The position numbers were made by a program, and so were the translations under genes. A DNA stretch of 64,000 nt, from NCBI GenBank assembly GCA_038244535.1, contig JBBRTJ010000001.1, forward strand, positions 1-64,000, written 5' to 3'. The notes below the pieces were generated by a model. The model did no database searches. It saw only the letters and a list, made by a program, of their open reading frames with translations, and was not told where the DNA came from. This document shows, piece after piece, positions 1-11,704 of the stretch (within the stretch, counting starts at the first letter, position 1; every line of letters begins with the position of its first letter). Origin of the DNA: JBBRTJ01 sp038244535. GTDB lineage: Bacteria > Actinomycetota > Acidimicrobiia > Acidimicrobiales > Ilumatobacteraceae.

Positions 1-868
1 AGTTCGGGCCTCGCTTGGGATCGAACACCGTGACCATGCCCTCGAAGCGGAAGATCGAGCCGATCACGACCGGGATGCCGAGCTTCACGGACGCGTCGTT
101 CAACAGGTAGCGGCTGGGGAAGTTGTCGGCGCCGTCGATGATCACGTCGTAGCCGTCGAGCAGCTGCATCACGTTGTCCTGCGCCAGCCGGGTGTCGTAG
201 TCGACCACGATCACGTCGGGGTTCTGCAGGGTCAGGGTCTTCTTGGCCGAGTCGACCTTGCGGTCACCGATGCGATCGGTGTTGTGCAGGATCTGGCGCT
301 GGAGGTTGGAGGCATCGACCTCGTCCATGTCGACGATGCCGATCGTGCCCACGCCCGCAGCTGCAAGGTAGAGGGCGGCGGGCGAGCCGAGGCCACCGGC
401 ACCGAGCATGAGGACCTTGGCGTCGAGCAGCTTCTGCTGACCCTCCATCCCCACCTCGGGCAGCAGCAGGTGGCGCTGGTAGCGGTTGCGCTGCTCGGGC
501 GACAGCAGGGTCGGCACCTTCCACGCCCGTCCCTCGTCCTTCCACTTGCCGAACCCGCCGGCCATCGAGACGACGTCGGTGTATCCCAACTCGCCCAGGG
601 TCCGGGCTGCGAACGCCGAGCGGACGCCACCAGCGCAGTAGACGACGACCGGCGCCGCCTTGTCGCCGAGGCGCCCCTCGACCTGGGCTTCGAGGTGCCC
701 ACGAGGGATGTGCACCGCGCCGGGGATCGCCCCCTGGTCGTGCTCGTCGGGCTCACGCACGTCGAGCACGACGGTGCCGGCCCGCTCGATGAGCGACGCG
801 GCACCAGCGGTGTCGACTTCGCGGATCTCGCTCTTGGCCTGGTTCAGCAGGTCGCGGAAGGTCGCCAT
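1..868 (-). CDS. Rhodanese-MoeB/ThiF adenylyltransferase (3' end beyond window)
   Basis: E1-like enzyme that adenylates the C-terminal glycine of a sulfur-carrier protein (MoaD/ThiS type) and probably passes sulfur from its rhodanese domain; cytosolic. The frame starts at ATG 868 and stays open to base 1, about 289 codons. Residues 1-100 are a rhodanese domain with the active-site loop YCAGGVRS. From about residue 125 a ThiF/MoeB domain follows, with RYQRHLLLPE, the nucleotide-binding GAGGLGSPAA, the DMDEVDASNLQRQ segment and DGADNF. In most MoeZ/MoeBR proteins the rhodanese domain is C-terminal; here it comes first. The zinc-cysteine part lies outside the window. A TAGCCT hexamer 7 nt before the ATG suggests a leaderless mRNA. 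Molybdopterin synthesis is the likely pathway because moaC, moaA and moeA are in this window; thiamine or cysteine biosynthesis remain possible. Confidence 0.88.
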   Translation of the reverse strand, partial: MATFRDLLNQAKSEIREVDTAGAASLIERAGTVVLDVREPDEHDQGAIPGAVHIPRGHLEAQVEGRLGDKAAPVVVYCAGGVRSAFAARTLGELGYTDVVSMAGGFGKWKDEGRAWKVPTLLSPEQRNRYQRHLLLPEVGMEGQQKLLDAKVLMLGAGGLGSPAALYLAAAGVGTIGIVDMDEVDASNLQRQILHNTDRIGDRKVDSAKKTLTLQNPDVIVVDYDTRLAQDNVMQLLDGYDVIIDGADNFPSRYLLNDASVKLGIPVVIGSIFRFEGMVTVFDPKRGPN

Positions 869-875
869 GGGCAAA

Positions 876-881
876 AGGCTA
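876..881 (-). promoter_or_regulatory. -10 hexamer TAGCCT for the rhodanese-MoeB gene
   Basis: TAGCCT on the minus strand, 7 nt before the ATG at 868, so transcription would start at or next to the start codon. Confidence 0.5.
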
Positions 882-890
882 CCTGTTTGG

Positions 891-1679
891 TCAGGATTCC
901 TCCACCGCACGGACCCCGGCGACGAGCCGAGGCAGCAGGTCGCCGATCGATCCCCGCAGCACGACGTCGGCCAGCGCGTCCTGACGCGTCGGCTCGAGGT
1001 TGACGATGACGACGCGTGCGCCGGCCGCCTTGGCCCGGGGCACCGCGTTGGCCGCTGGGTAGACCTGCAGGCTGCTGCCCACGGCGAGCAGCACGTCGGC
1101 CCGCTCCGCGGCACCGAGCGCGGCGGCGATCACCTCGGGCACGAGCGCCTGGCCAAACGAGATCGTGGCCGACTTCACGATGCCTCCGCACACGAGGCAC
1201 GCGGGATCGTCCTCACCGGCGCGCACCCGATCAAGGGTCTCGGCCATGGGCCGCTCGTCGCCGCACTCCCAGCACGCCGTGCGCCACATGGTCCCGTGCA
1301 CCTCGTGCACCCGTTCGGCGGCCACGCCCGCCCGCTGGTGCAGCCCGTCGACGTTCTGCGTGATGACCGCGTGCAGGCGCTCGGTGCGATCGAGGGCGGC
1401 GAGCGCGCGGTGGCCGCGATTGGGCTCGGCCGACCACACCGGCGACGCGATGCGGTTGCGCCAGGCCCGCCGGCGAACGTCGGGGTCGTTCAGGTAGTGC
1501 TCGAGCGTGGCCAGCTTCTCGGCCTCGGGGTCCTTGGTCCACAGGCCGTTCGGACCCCGGAAGTCGGGGATGCCGGACTCGGTCGAGATCCCGGCGCCGG
1601 TCAGGACCACGATGCATCGCGCATCGGCAAGCCAGCCCGTGACGAGGGCGATGGTGTCGTCGGAGGCGGTCTCGGTCAT
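891..1679 (-). CDS. Sir2-family NAD-dependent protein deacylase (sirtuin)
   Basis: Removes acyl groups from lysines using NAD. The protein shows the sirtuin core: GAGIS-ESGIPDFRG near the N-terminus, TQNVDGLHQRAG carrying the catalytic His, two zinc-binding CxxC pairs (CWEC and CLVC) and VGSSLQVYPAA near the C-terminus. The frame extends up to an ATG at 1718, but that start would lie inside a set of three 10-bp palindromes; the ATG at 1679 gives 262 residues and begins just before the Rossmann fold, so I prefer it. It is divergent from the gene at 1773, and the operator-like repeats between them may control both. Confidence 0.93.
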   Translation of the reverse strand: MTETASDDTIALVTGWLADARCIVVLTGAGISTESGIPDFRGPNGLWTKDPEAEKLATLEHYLNDPDVRRRAWRNRIASPVWSAEPNRGHRALAALDRTERLHAVITQNVDGLHQRAGVAAERVHEVHGTMWRTACWECGDERPMAETLDRVRAGEDDPACLVCGGIVKSATISFGQALVPEVIAAALGAAERADVLLAVGSSLQVYPAANAVPRAKAAGARVVIVNLEPTRQDALADVVLRGSIGDLLPRLVAGVRAVEES

Positions 1680-1707
1680 CGCCGCGGTTCGACCCTTGAC
1701 GGATGAG

Positions 1708-1737
1708 TGAAACTGCATGAAACTTCATGGAGCTTCA
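1708..1737. promoter_or_regulatory. Three tandem 10-bp palindromes, candidate operator
   Basis: TGAAACTGCA, TGAAACTTCA and TGGAGCTTCA follow one another without gaps. The middle copy is a perfect TGAA-N2-TTCA palindrome and the outer ones differ from it by one base in one half-site. The 10-bp period puts all copies on the same face of the helix. It lies in the divergent region between the sirtuin gene and the gene at 1773. Confidence 0.5.
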
Positions 1738-1772
1738 CCTGAAGCGGCGGACAACTTCTCTCGGAGGCACCC

Positions 1773-2429
1773 ATGTCGACCCTCACCAGCGCGGCGGCGC
1801 TGCCGGACGCCCTGACCACACCCACCCTCGTGATCCTCCCCTGGCTCGACCCCGTGGTCGAGTCCGTCGGACACGACCCGCGGTCACCCTATGTCGAGCG
1901 CTTCTGGCTCGGTGTGCTCGGACCGAGCACGACCTGGTTCCTGCGCCACGTCGCCACCACCTTCGACGTGCACCCCGATGGCTTCGAGCTCGACACGGCC
2001 GAGGTGGCCGGCGCGCTGGGCCTCGCCGGCAAGCTCGGCCGCGACGGCGTCTTCACCCGGACCCTGGCCCGCAGCATCACCTTCGGGCTGGCCGCCCAGC
2101 ACCCCTACGGGCTCCAGGTGCGCCGGATGCTCCCTCCGGTGAGCCAGCGCCTGCTCGCGCGCCTCCCGGCGACAGTGCAGGAGGCCCACCGCACCTGGGC
2201 GACTGCGGAGCGAGCGGCCAACGGCGCCATCGAGCAGCAGCGGCGCCGGGCTCGTTCGCTGGCACTGTCGCTGGTCGAGCTCGGTGACGACGCGGGGACC
2301 GTGCACGACCAGCTCCGCTCGTGGCGCTTCCCGCCGGCCACCGTCGACGATGCGATCAGCTGGGCGCTGGCGCGCAGCTACGGGTCGTCCGGGGAGGGTG
2401 CGGCCAGCGAACCGCCCACTGCCGCGTAG
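1773..2429 (+). CDS. Conserved hypothetical protein, 218 aa
   Basis: I do not recognise a characterised family. The start is supported by a GGAGG sequence about 7 nt before the ATG. There is no signal peptide or membrane segment. The protein begins with a proline-rich stretch (LPDALTTPTLVILPWLDPVV), is helical in the middle, and has a basic segment (QQRRRAR) near residue 160. The second half contains RMLPPVSQRLLARLP and a helix starting at TVDDAISWALARSYG. It is divergent from the sirtuin gene and shares with it the triple-palindrome region, so the two may be controlled together. Confidence 0.7.
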   Translation: MSTLTSAAALPDALTTPTLVILPWLDPVVESVGHDPRSPYVERFWLGVLGPSTTWFLRHVATTFDVHPDGFELDTAEVAGALGLAGKLGRDGVFTRTLARSITFGLAAQHPYGLQVRRMLPPVSQRLLARLPATVQEAHRTWATAERAANGAIEQQRRRARSLALSLVELGDDAGTVHDQLRSWRFPPATVDDAISWALARSYGSSGEGAASEPPTAA

Positions 2430-2627
2430 GCGCCGTAGGCGGCGTCGGCTCGCCGAGGCGGCGGATGCAGGGGTTACCGGGGCCCCGCGCTTGACGGTGG
2501 GCAAGCGGGCGGTGGGGTCCGCGGTCGCAGTGCAGGGGCTCGGACTCTGACGGTGTCTGGGTAGGTCTCGTCAACCCCACATCTGATGATGCGGGGGGAG
2601 TCGGGTAACTGTGTCACAGGGCTCACG

Positions 2628-2633
2628 TACAGT
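2628..2633 (+). promoter_or_regulatory. -10 hexamer TACAGT before the DUF222-HNH gene
   Basis: TACAGT lies 7 nt before the ATG at 2641, matching the leaderless pattern seen elsewhere in the window. Confidence 0.4.
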
Positions 2634-2640
2634 TGTTCGT

Positions 2641-3987
2641 ATGGACGTGGCGGAGGTGAACGAGCTGGTGGCGGGGGTGGCGACGGTCTCGCCGCCGCCG
2701 GCCGTGACCGCGACGAGCTGACCGCGGCGGTGGACGGGTTGCGTCGGGTGAGGGCCTGGGTTGAGTCGTCAGAAAGAGCGGTGACGGCGCTGTTGGCGAA
2801 GGTGACGTCGTGTCCTGAGACGGTGCTGGCCACGGCTGGGCATCGTTCCCTGCACGACGCTGACCGGGTCGCCGAGCGATCCTCAACCTCTACCACGTGG
2901 CCGGCGTTCGGCGCCGCGTTGGCCGCCGGACCGGTCAACGCCGAGCACCTCGACGTGATGAGCCGGGCGTGGCGGCGCCTCGAGCCAGCGCAGCGGCCTC
3001 TGCTCGCTGCCGCTGCCGCCCGGTTGGCCCGAGTGGCGGCCCGATCGACGGCCGCCGAGCTCGAGGACGTCGTCAAGGCTGAGGTCGCCCGGTTGGAAGC
3101 CGACGGCGGGATGGCGCGTCTGGAACGTCAACGGCGGGCGACCCGGTTGCGCACCTGGGTGGACCGCGGACGGCATGTGGCGCCTCTCAGGCGCCTATGA
3201 CCCGGTCACCGGCGTGAAGCTCAACGCCCGGTTGACCGCCACGATGCGGCGCCTGTTCGCTGACGCCACCCCAGACACGTGCCCGACCGACCCGAGCGAG
3301 AAGCACGCCCACCTCCAAGCGCTCGCCCTCGCCTCGCTGCTCAAGACGGAAGCTTCCGGTAGCAGCGACTCCGGGGACAGCGACAACTCCGACAGCGGCG
3401 GCTCCGACCGCGGCGACGTGCGCCAGGCGGCAGCGGCACACGCGCCCCCCGAGTTCATCGCCGTGATCGACGCCCGCACCGTGACCGCCGACGGGCACGC
3501 CACGGTCGATTGGGGGTTACCGGTCGAGGTCCCCTGGGCGGTGCTGGTGGAACTGGCCGGCCAGGGCGAAGTTCTCCCAGTGATCGTCAACGGCGGCATC
3601 GTGCTCTCCGCCCCCGGCCGCCTCAACCTGGGCCGCACCACCCGACTCGCCAACCGAGCCCAACGCCGAGTCCTACGAGCCCTCTACCCCACGTGTGCGA
3701 TGCCGGGATGCGCTGTGCGCTACGCCCACTGCAAGGTCCACCACGTCTGGTGGTGGGAGAACGGCGGTGGCACTGACCTCGACAACCTGGTCCCCCTGTG
3801 CTCGAGACACCACCACGCCGTACATGACCTCGGCTGGGCCCTGGTTCTGGCCGCCGACCGCACCCTCACCATCACCTACCCCGACCACACCACCGTCACC
3901 GCCACCCCGCCCCGCCGTGGGCCGCCCCTAGCGGCCGCCCCGCCACCGCAAACCCGAACCAACCCACCGCTCAAGGAGGCGTCATGA
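2641..3987 (+). pseudogene. DUF222-HNH endonuclease (REP13E12-like), two frameshifts
   Basis: DUF222 domain followed by an HNH nuclease domain, a family common in actinobacteria and often multicopy. Reading from ATG 2641, the first residues (MDVAEVNELVAGVATV) are in frame 1 and hit TGA at 2719. The DUF222 body (DELTAAVDGLRRVRAWVESS onward) is in frame 3. From about 3165 the frame returns to 1, giving DGMWRLSGAYDPVTG and the rest. The HNH part is intact: CAMPGC, CKVHHVWWWENGG, LVPLCSRHHHAVHDLGW. A low-complexity Ser/Asp/Gly linker lies around 3350-3420. Two compensating shifts may be decay or assembly indels. An ISL3 transposase remnant follows directly, so this may be a decaying mobile region. 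The nuclease part alone could be made from an internal start near 3175. Confidence 0.8.
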
Positions 3988-4124
3988 ACCCGAACCGACC
4001 CCTGAGCGGCGACGGCGCGGCAAACCGGCGTGCCTCGCTGGTGGGCGGGCGATCGCCCGTGGGCTCACGCGGCGCTTCGCGTTCGAGAGTGGGTTCGGTT
4101 GAGCGGGTAGGTGCCGGGCACGGC

Positions 4125-4385
4125 ATCGGCGCCGCGATGCCACCCACGATGCCCCGCCTCGGACGCACCATCACCAGATGGGCCAGCCAGATCACGGCGT
4201 GGCATCGCTCCCATCACACCCACGGGCCGACCGAAGCAATCAACGACGTGGCCAAACGCATCAAGCGGGTCACCTTCCGGCCCGTCAACCTCCGGCACCA
4301 CCGGGTTTGCAGCCTCCTCCTCCACGCCGATAACCCGACTGGTCACGGCTCCCAACGATCCATCCTGAGACGCGGAGAGCCCGGT
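4125..4385 (+). pseudogene. C-terminal remnant of an ISL3-family transposase
   Basis: The frame from ATG 4149 reads GRTITRWASQITAWHRSHHT, then GPTEAINDVAKRIKRV, then a His/Arg-rich stretch ending LLLHADNP. This follows the C-terminal end of ISL3 transposases, where NGPTEAxNxxxKRxKR holds the last catalytic Glu. The DDE domain upstream is absent, and the protein ends in unrelated sequence. Bases 3988-4124 form an open frame fused to the remnant but show no recognisable protein. I see no intact inverted repeats. Together with the broken HNH gene it marks an old insertion site. Confidence 0.72.
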
Positions 4386-4404
4386 AACCAGCGGCCTGGG
4401 TCGG

Positions 4405-5862
4405 TCAGCTCGCCGTGGGCGGCGTGAACGCTTCGAGCAGCTCGATGAAGGTGCGCACGCCGAACGCCGTGCCGCCCTTGCTGAGCCAGCCGTCGTCGGC
4501 CTCGGCGTTCATCGGGCCGGCGATGTCGAGGTGGGCCCACGGCACCTCGCCGACGAACTCCTTCAGGAAGAGCCCTGCGGTGAGGGCACCGCCGTAGGGC
4601 CCGCCGATGTTCTTGAGGTCGGCCACGTTGGAGTCGAGGAGCTTGCGATAGTCGGCGGGCAGGGGCAGGCGCCAGACCGCCTCGTCGGCCCGGTCGGCCG
4701 CCGCCTGCACCTGGCCGACCCAACCATCGTGGTTGCCCATCACCCCGGCCACCTTCTGACCAAGGGCGACAAGGCAGGCACCGGTCAGGGTGGCGATGTC
4801 GACGATGGCGTCGACGCCGTCCTCGACGGCCAGAGCGAGCCCGTCGGCCAGCAGCAGGCGGCCTTCAGCGTCGGTGTTGTGGATCTCGACCGTGGTGCCG
4901 TTGCGGATGGTCAGCACGTCACCGAGCTTCATGGCGGAGCCGGACGGCATGTTGTCGGTGCACATCAGGTAGCCGATGACCTTGACCTTGGGCTTGATCA
5001 CCGGCAGCACCGACATCGCAGCAAGTACGTCGGCGGCGCCGGTCATGTCCATCTTCATGATCGCGTGCATGGCGTCGGAAGGCTTGAGCGAGATGCCGCC
5101 CGAGTCGTAGGTGACGCCCTTGCCGACCAGGGCCACGGTGCCGATCGGGTTGCGAGGGGACCAGGTGAGCTTGACGACTCGCGGCGGCTGCGTCGAACCC
5201 TGGTTGACGCCGAGCACACCGCCGAGAGCGAGGTCGGCGATGGCGACCTCGTCGAGCACCTCGACCGAGAGCCCGGCCTGGGCGCCGACGCGGACCGCCA
5301 CCTCGGCGACGTCGACCGCGGTCATGTAGGCGGGCGGGCTGTTCACGAGGTCACGGGCCAGGCACACCGCGTCCCCGATGGCGCACCCTCTCTCGGCGCC
5401 GAGCTGGGCGGACTTGGCGCGCGGCGCGGCGGCCAGCAGGGTGGCGCGGCTGAGGCCGGCGTCGCCCTTGTCCTTCTTGAGCTCGACGTAGCGATACGAA
5501 CCGAGCACCAGGCCCTCGGCCACAGCTTGTGCCGCCGCCTTGGCCTCGACGTCGGACGCATCGACCAGCGCGGTGGCGAGCCAGGTTCGCTTGCGGGCGG
5601 CCCGGGCCAGCGCCGCGGCTGAACGGCGCAGCGTCGCCGCGGTGACCTTGCCGGGCTCGCCCATGCCGACGGCCACGAGCAGCGTGCCCTCGGCGCCCGC
5701 CAGGGCGTGGGTCTCGCCGACCTTGCCCTCGAAGCCGAGGCTGGCCAGCGCGGCCCGGTTCAGCCCGAGCGTGCGCGGCACGGGGCCCAGGGTGTGCACG
5801 GGGACCCCGATCACGTCGGCCCCCTTCGGGGTTCTCGGCGCGACATCGAACGAGATGGTCAT
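4405..5862 (-). CDS. pepA: Leucyl aminopeptidase, M17 family
   Basis: Cytosolic dinuclear-metal exopeptidase that removes N-terminal residues from peptides. The 485-aa length is normal for the family. Residues 1-160 form the variable N-terminal domain. The catalytic domain contains GKGVTYDSGGISLKP (metal-binding Lys and Asp), KMDMTGAA, and the M17 signature NTDAEGRLLLADGLA near residue 330. The C-terminal region has DIATLTGACLVALG and HLDIAGP. It lies 25 bp downstream of the cobalamin adenosyltransferase gene on the same strand, so the two are probably co-transcribed, without an obvious metabolic link. Confidence 0.96.
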   Translation of the reverse strand: MTISFDVAPRTPKGADVIGVPVHTLGPVPRTLGLNRAALASLGFEGKVGETHALAGAEGTLLVAVGMGEPGKVTAATLRRSAAALARAARKRTWLATALVDASDVEAKAAAQAVAEGLVLGSYRYVELKKDKGDAGLSRATLLAAAPRAKSAQLGAERGCAIGDAVCLARDLVNSPPAYMTAVDVAEVAVRVGAQAGLSVEVLDEVAIADLALGGVLGVNQGSTQPPRVVKLTWSPRNPIGTVALVGKGVTYDSGGISLKPSDAMHAIMKMDMTGAADVLAAMSVLPVIKPKVKVIGYLMCTDNMPSGSAMKLGDVLTIRNGTTVEIHNTDAEGRLLLADGLALAVEDGVDAIVDIATLTGACLVALGQKVAGVMGNHDGWVGQVQAAADRADEAVWRLPLPADYRKLLDSNVADLKNIGGPYGGALTAGLFLKEFVGEVPWAHLDIAGPMNAEADDGWLSKGGTAFGVRTFIELLEAFTPPTAS

Positions 5863-5887
5863 CGTGAGCCTTTCGTAGTGGTGCCGC

Positions 5888-6433
5888 TCAGCCGCTTCGG
5901 GCCGTGAGCGAGTCGCCCTCGTGCCAGCGGGCCATGGTCCACAGCAGGTCGGAGAGCCGGTTGAGGTAGGGGACGACGAGTGACGGTGCCTCGGCGGCCA
6001 CGAGGCTGTGACGCTCCGCCCGGCGCACCACGGTACGGGCGAGGTCGAGCAGCGCCGCCGTGCGGTTGCCGCCGGGCACGACGAACTCGGTCGGCGGCTC
6101 GAACCGCTCGGACAGGTCGTCGATGAGCACCTCGAGGGCCACGATCATCTCGGCCGTGACCGCCGACGCGCCCGGTGTCAGCTTGGAGCGGTTCGCCGGC
6201 GCCGTGGCCAGCTCGGCCATCAGCACCCACAGGTCGCGCTCGATGGCGATCAGCATCGAGTCGAGCTCGGTACCGGGGCCGGCGTCGGCTCGGGCCAGCC
6301 CGAGCACGGCTTGCGCCTCGTCGACGGTGCCGTAGGCCCGGGGGAGCTCGCTGTCCTTGCGGACCCGACCTCCGTAGAAGAGCCCGGTCGTGCCGTCGTC
6401 GCCTTGCTTGGTGTAGATCCGTTCGCGGGCCAT
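5888..6433 (-). CDS. PduO-type cob(I)alamin adenosyltransferase
   Basis: Transfers the adenosyl group of ATP to Co(I) of corrinoids to make adenosylcobalamin. At 181 aa it has the normal length. The N-terminal ATP loop TKQGDDGTTGL is present, then YGTVDEAQAVLGLARA (usually GTVDELNA), the mid-helix FVVPGG, the RRAER motif with its ATP-contacting Arg, and the C-terminal YLNRLSDLLWTMAR. It is divergent from metH, a methylcobalamin enzyme, with 67 bp between start codons. That pairing links two cobalamin functions, although metH does not use the adenosyl form. No cobalamin riboswitch fits in the short gap. Confidence 0.95.
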   Translation of the reverse strand: MARERIYTKQGDDGTTGLFYGGRVRKDSELPRAYGTVDEAQAVLGLARADAGPGTELDSMLIAIERDLWVLMAELATAPANRSKLTPGASAVTAEMIVALEVLIDDLSERFEPPTEFVVPGGNRTAALLDLARTVVRRAERHSLVAAEAPSLVVPYLNRLSDLLWTMARWHEGDSLTARSG

Positions 6434-6442
6434 GGGGTGCCG

Positions 6443-6448
6443 AGGTTA
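6443..6448 (-). promoter_or_regulatory. -10 hexamer TAACCT for the cobalamin adenosyltransferase gene
   Basis: TAACCT lies 9 nt before the ATG at 6433, giving at most a very short leader. Confidence 0.35.
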
Positions 6449-6488
6449 CCGGGCACCTCTGACGCCCTCGTCGTCGAAGCCCGGCCGG

Positions 6489-6494
6489 TACCCT
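6489..6494 (+). promoter_or_regulatory. -10 hexamer TACCCT for metH
   Basis: TACCCT occupies -12 to -7 relative to the A of ATG 6501, the position expected for leaderless transcription. This supports 6501 over the in-frame ATG at 6432. Confidence 0.55.
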
Positions 6495-6500
6495 GGTCAG

Positions 6501-9980
<3,480 letters not shown>

Positions 9981-9992
9981 CCGCCCTCGGTC

Positions 9993-9998
9993 TACGTT
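9993..9998 (+). promoter_or_regulatory. -10 hexamer TACGTT for the GlsB-like gene
   Basis: TACGTT occupies -12 to -7 relative to ATG 10005, another leaderless arrangement. It supports 10005 as the original start of the broken gene. Confidence 0.5.
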
Positions 9999-10004
9999 GG
10001 CGCC

Positions 10005-10260
10005 ATGAGCATTCTCGGATGGATCGTGGTGGGCTTGATCAGGCGCCCTCGCCAAGGGCGTGACCAACTACGACCGCAACAGGGGCTGCCTGTTCACGAT
10101 GGTCATCGGCATCCTCGGGGCACTCATCGGCGGCGCGCTGTTCAGCGCCGCCGGCTCGACCGGAGTGACCGACTTCAACCTCTGGTCGGTGCTGGTCGCG
10201 TTCGTGGGAGCATGCCTGCTCCTCCTCGTGCTCCAGGCCATCGGGAGCCGCCGCCACTGA
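10005..10260 (+). pseudogene. GlsB/YeaQ/YmgE-family small membrane protein, frameshifted
   Basis: Small three-helix inner-membrane protein of the transglycosylase-associated/stress-response family. From ATG 10005 the sequence reads MSILGWIVVGLI, the exact family start, then leaves frame. The continuation is in another frame: GALAKGVTN, then GCLFTMVIGILGALIGGALF and a last hydrophobic helix ending IGSRRH. The junction is at about 10041, where GLIAGALAKG is expected and two bases (GC) appear to be missing. Without the repair, translation from 10005 produces an unrelated basic peptide. A start at 10060 would give only the last two helices. Either a real lesion or a sequencing indel. Confidence 0.8.
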
Positions 10261-10273
10261 CCGGGCGCGCTGC

Positions 10274-10279
10274 TACGGT
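10274..10279 (+). promoter_or_regulatory. -10 hexamer TACGGT for the carotenoid oxygenase gene
   Basis: TACGGT occupies -12 to -7 relative to ATG 10286. Confidence 0.55.
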
Positions 10280-10285
10280 CGACCG

Positions 10286-11683
10286 ATGGCCATCACCGAG
10301 CAGCCACTTCCGAGCACCGAGCCGTTCCTCAGCGGGGTGTTCGCACCCGTGCACGACGAGATCGACGTTGCCGATCTGACCGTCACCGGCGAGCTGCCCA
10401 CGGCGCTGAACGGCGTGTTCATGCGCAACGGATCGAACCCGCAGTTCGCACCACTCGGGCCGTACCACTGGTTCGACGGTGACGGGATGATCCACGGGAT
10501 CTACCTCGACGAAGGCCGGGCGCGCTACCGCAACCGCTGGGTCGAGACCCCGGGGCTGCTGCACGAACGGGCCGGCGGCCACGCCCTGTTCGGCGGGATC
10601 ATGAACTTCCAGTTCCCGCCCGAGGAGCTGCTGGCCGAGTGCGGCGTGTTCAAGAACGCGGCCAACACCAACATCGTTCGCCACGCCGGCAAGCACCTCG
10701 CCCTGTGGGAGGGCGGCTGGCCGACCGAGATCACCCGCGAGCTCGACACGGTCGGCTTGTGGGACTACGACGGCCGCCTGACCGGCGCCATGACCGCCCA
10801 TCCGAAGTGGTGCCCCGAGACCGGGGAGCTCGTGTTCTTCGGCTACGACCCCGTCGCCGGTCCGCCGTTCCTGCGCTACCACGTCGCCGACCGCGCCGGG
10901 GTGCTCACCCACTCGGCCGACATCGACCTGCCCCGCGGCGTGATGATGCACGACTTCCTGACCACCCGGCACCACTCGCTGTTCTTCGACCTCCCCGCCG
11001 TCATCTCGATGACGGGCGACGGCATGTGGCAGCCCCAGTTCGGCGCGCGCATCGGCGTGGTGCCCCGCCACGGCGGCAACGCCGACGTGCGCTGGTTCGA
11101 GATCGACCCTTGCTACGTCTTCCACTTCATGAACGCCTGGGAGGAGGGCGACACGATCGTGGCCTTCGGCTGCCGCATGCCCTCGGTCGACCTCGACTTC
11201 CAGCGCGCCACCGAGGGCGCACCCAACGGGATCATCGAGGGCGTCGGCCTCACGAAGTGGACCATCGACCTGGCTGCGGGCACGGTGAGCGAGGAGCAGC
11301 TCGACGATCGCCGCACGGACTTCCCCCGCCTGCACGACGACCGCCTCGGGCTCCCCCACCGCTTCGGTCACGCCTCGGCCACGCTGTCGGGTCCCGGCGG
11401 CTTCGGGTTCGACGGCATCGTTCGATACGACCTGAGCAACGGCGAGTCGCAGTCGATCTGCTTCGGGTCGCGAGTCACGATTGGCGAGGCCGTCTTTGCC
11501 GCTGACCCCGACGGCACCAACGAGGACGACGGCTGGCTGCTCGTGCACGCCACCGACGTCGACACGATGACCACCGACCTCGTGGTCCTCGACGCCCACG
11601 ACATCACCGCTGGGCCCGTGGCCAAGGTCCATCTGCCCCAGCGGGTCCCCGCCGGCTTCCACGGCAACTGGATGCCCTCCTGA
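10286..11683 (+). CDS. Carotenoid cleavage oxygenase (RPE65/lignostilbene dioxygenase family)
   Basis: Non-heme iron enzyme that cleaves a double bond in carotenoids, apocarotenoids or stilbenes, in the cytosol or at the membrane face. The 465-aa protein contains the four iron-ligand histidines in family context: AHPKWCP near residue 172, MMHDF near 221, YVFHFMNAWEEGD near 281 and GFHGNW at the C-terminal end. The N-terminal NGVFMRNGSNPQF and HWFDGDGMIHG motifs are typical. Substrate cannot be assigned. A retinal-forming role is conceivable because a heliorhodopsin gene lies 14 kb away; stilbene or apocarotenoid catabolism is equally possible. Confidence 0.93.
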   Translation: MAITEQPLPSTEPFLSGVFAPVHDEIDVADLTVTGELPTALNGVFMRNGSNPQFAPLGPYHWFDGDGMIHGIYLDEGRARYRNRWVETPGLLHERAGGHALFGGIMNFQFPPEELLAECGVFKNAANTNIVRHAGKHLALWEGGWPTEITRELDTVGLWDYDGRLTGAMTAHPKWCPETGELVFFGYDPVAGPPFLRYHVADRAGVLTHSADIDLPRGVMMHDFLTTRHHSLFFDLPAVISMTGDGMWQPQFGARIGVVPRHGGNADVRWFEIDPCYVFHFMNAWEEGDTIVAFGCRMPSVDLDFQRATEGAPNGIIEGVGLTKWTIDLAAGTVSEEQLDDRRTDFPRLHDDRLGLPHRFGHASATLSGPGGFGFDGIVRYDLSNGESQSICFGSRVTIGEAVFAADPDGTNEDDGWLLVHATDVDTMTTDLVVLDAHDITAGPVAKVHLPQRVPAGFHGNWMPS

Positions 11684-11704
11684 ACCCCTGAGCGGGGTCC
11701 GCGA

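Noticed and set aside
2719..2721. Selenocysteine TGA in the DUF222 gene
   Set aside because: The coding frame changes before this TGA, so it is a result of the frameshift.
6434..6500. Cobalamin riboswitch between the adenosyltransferase gene and metH
   Set aside because: The gap is only 67 bp and metH appears leaderless; there is no room for the aptamer.
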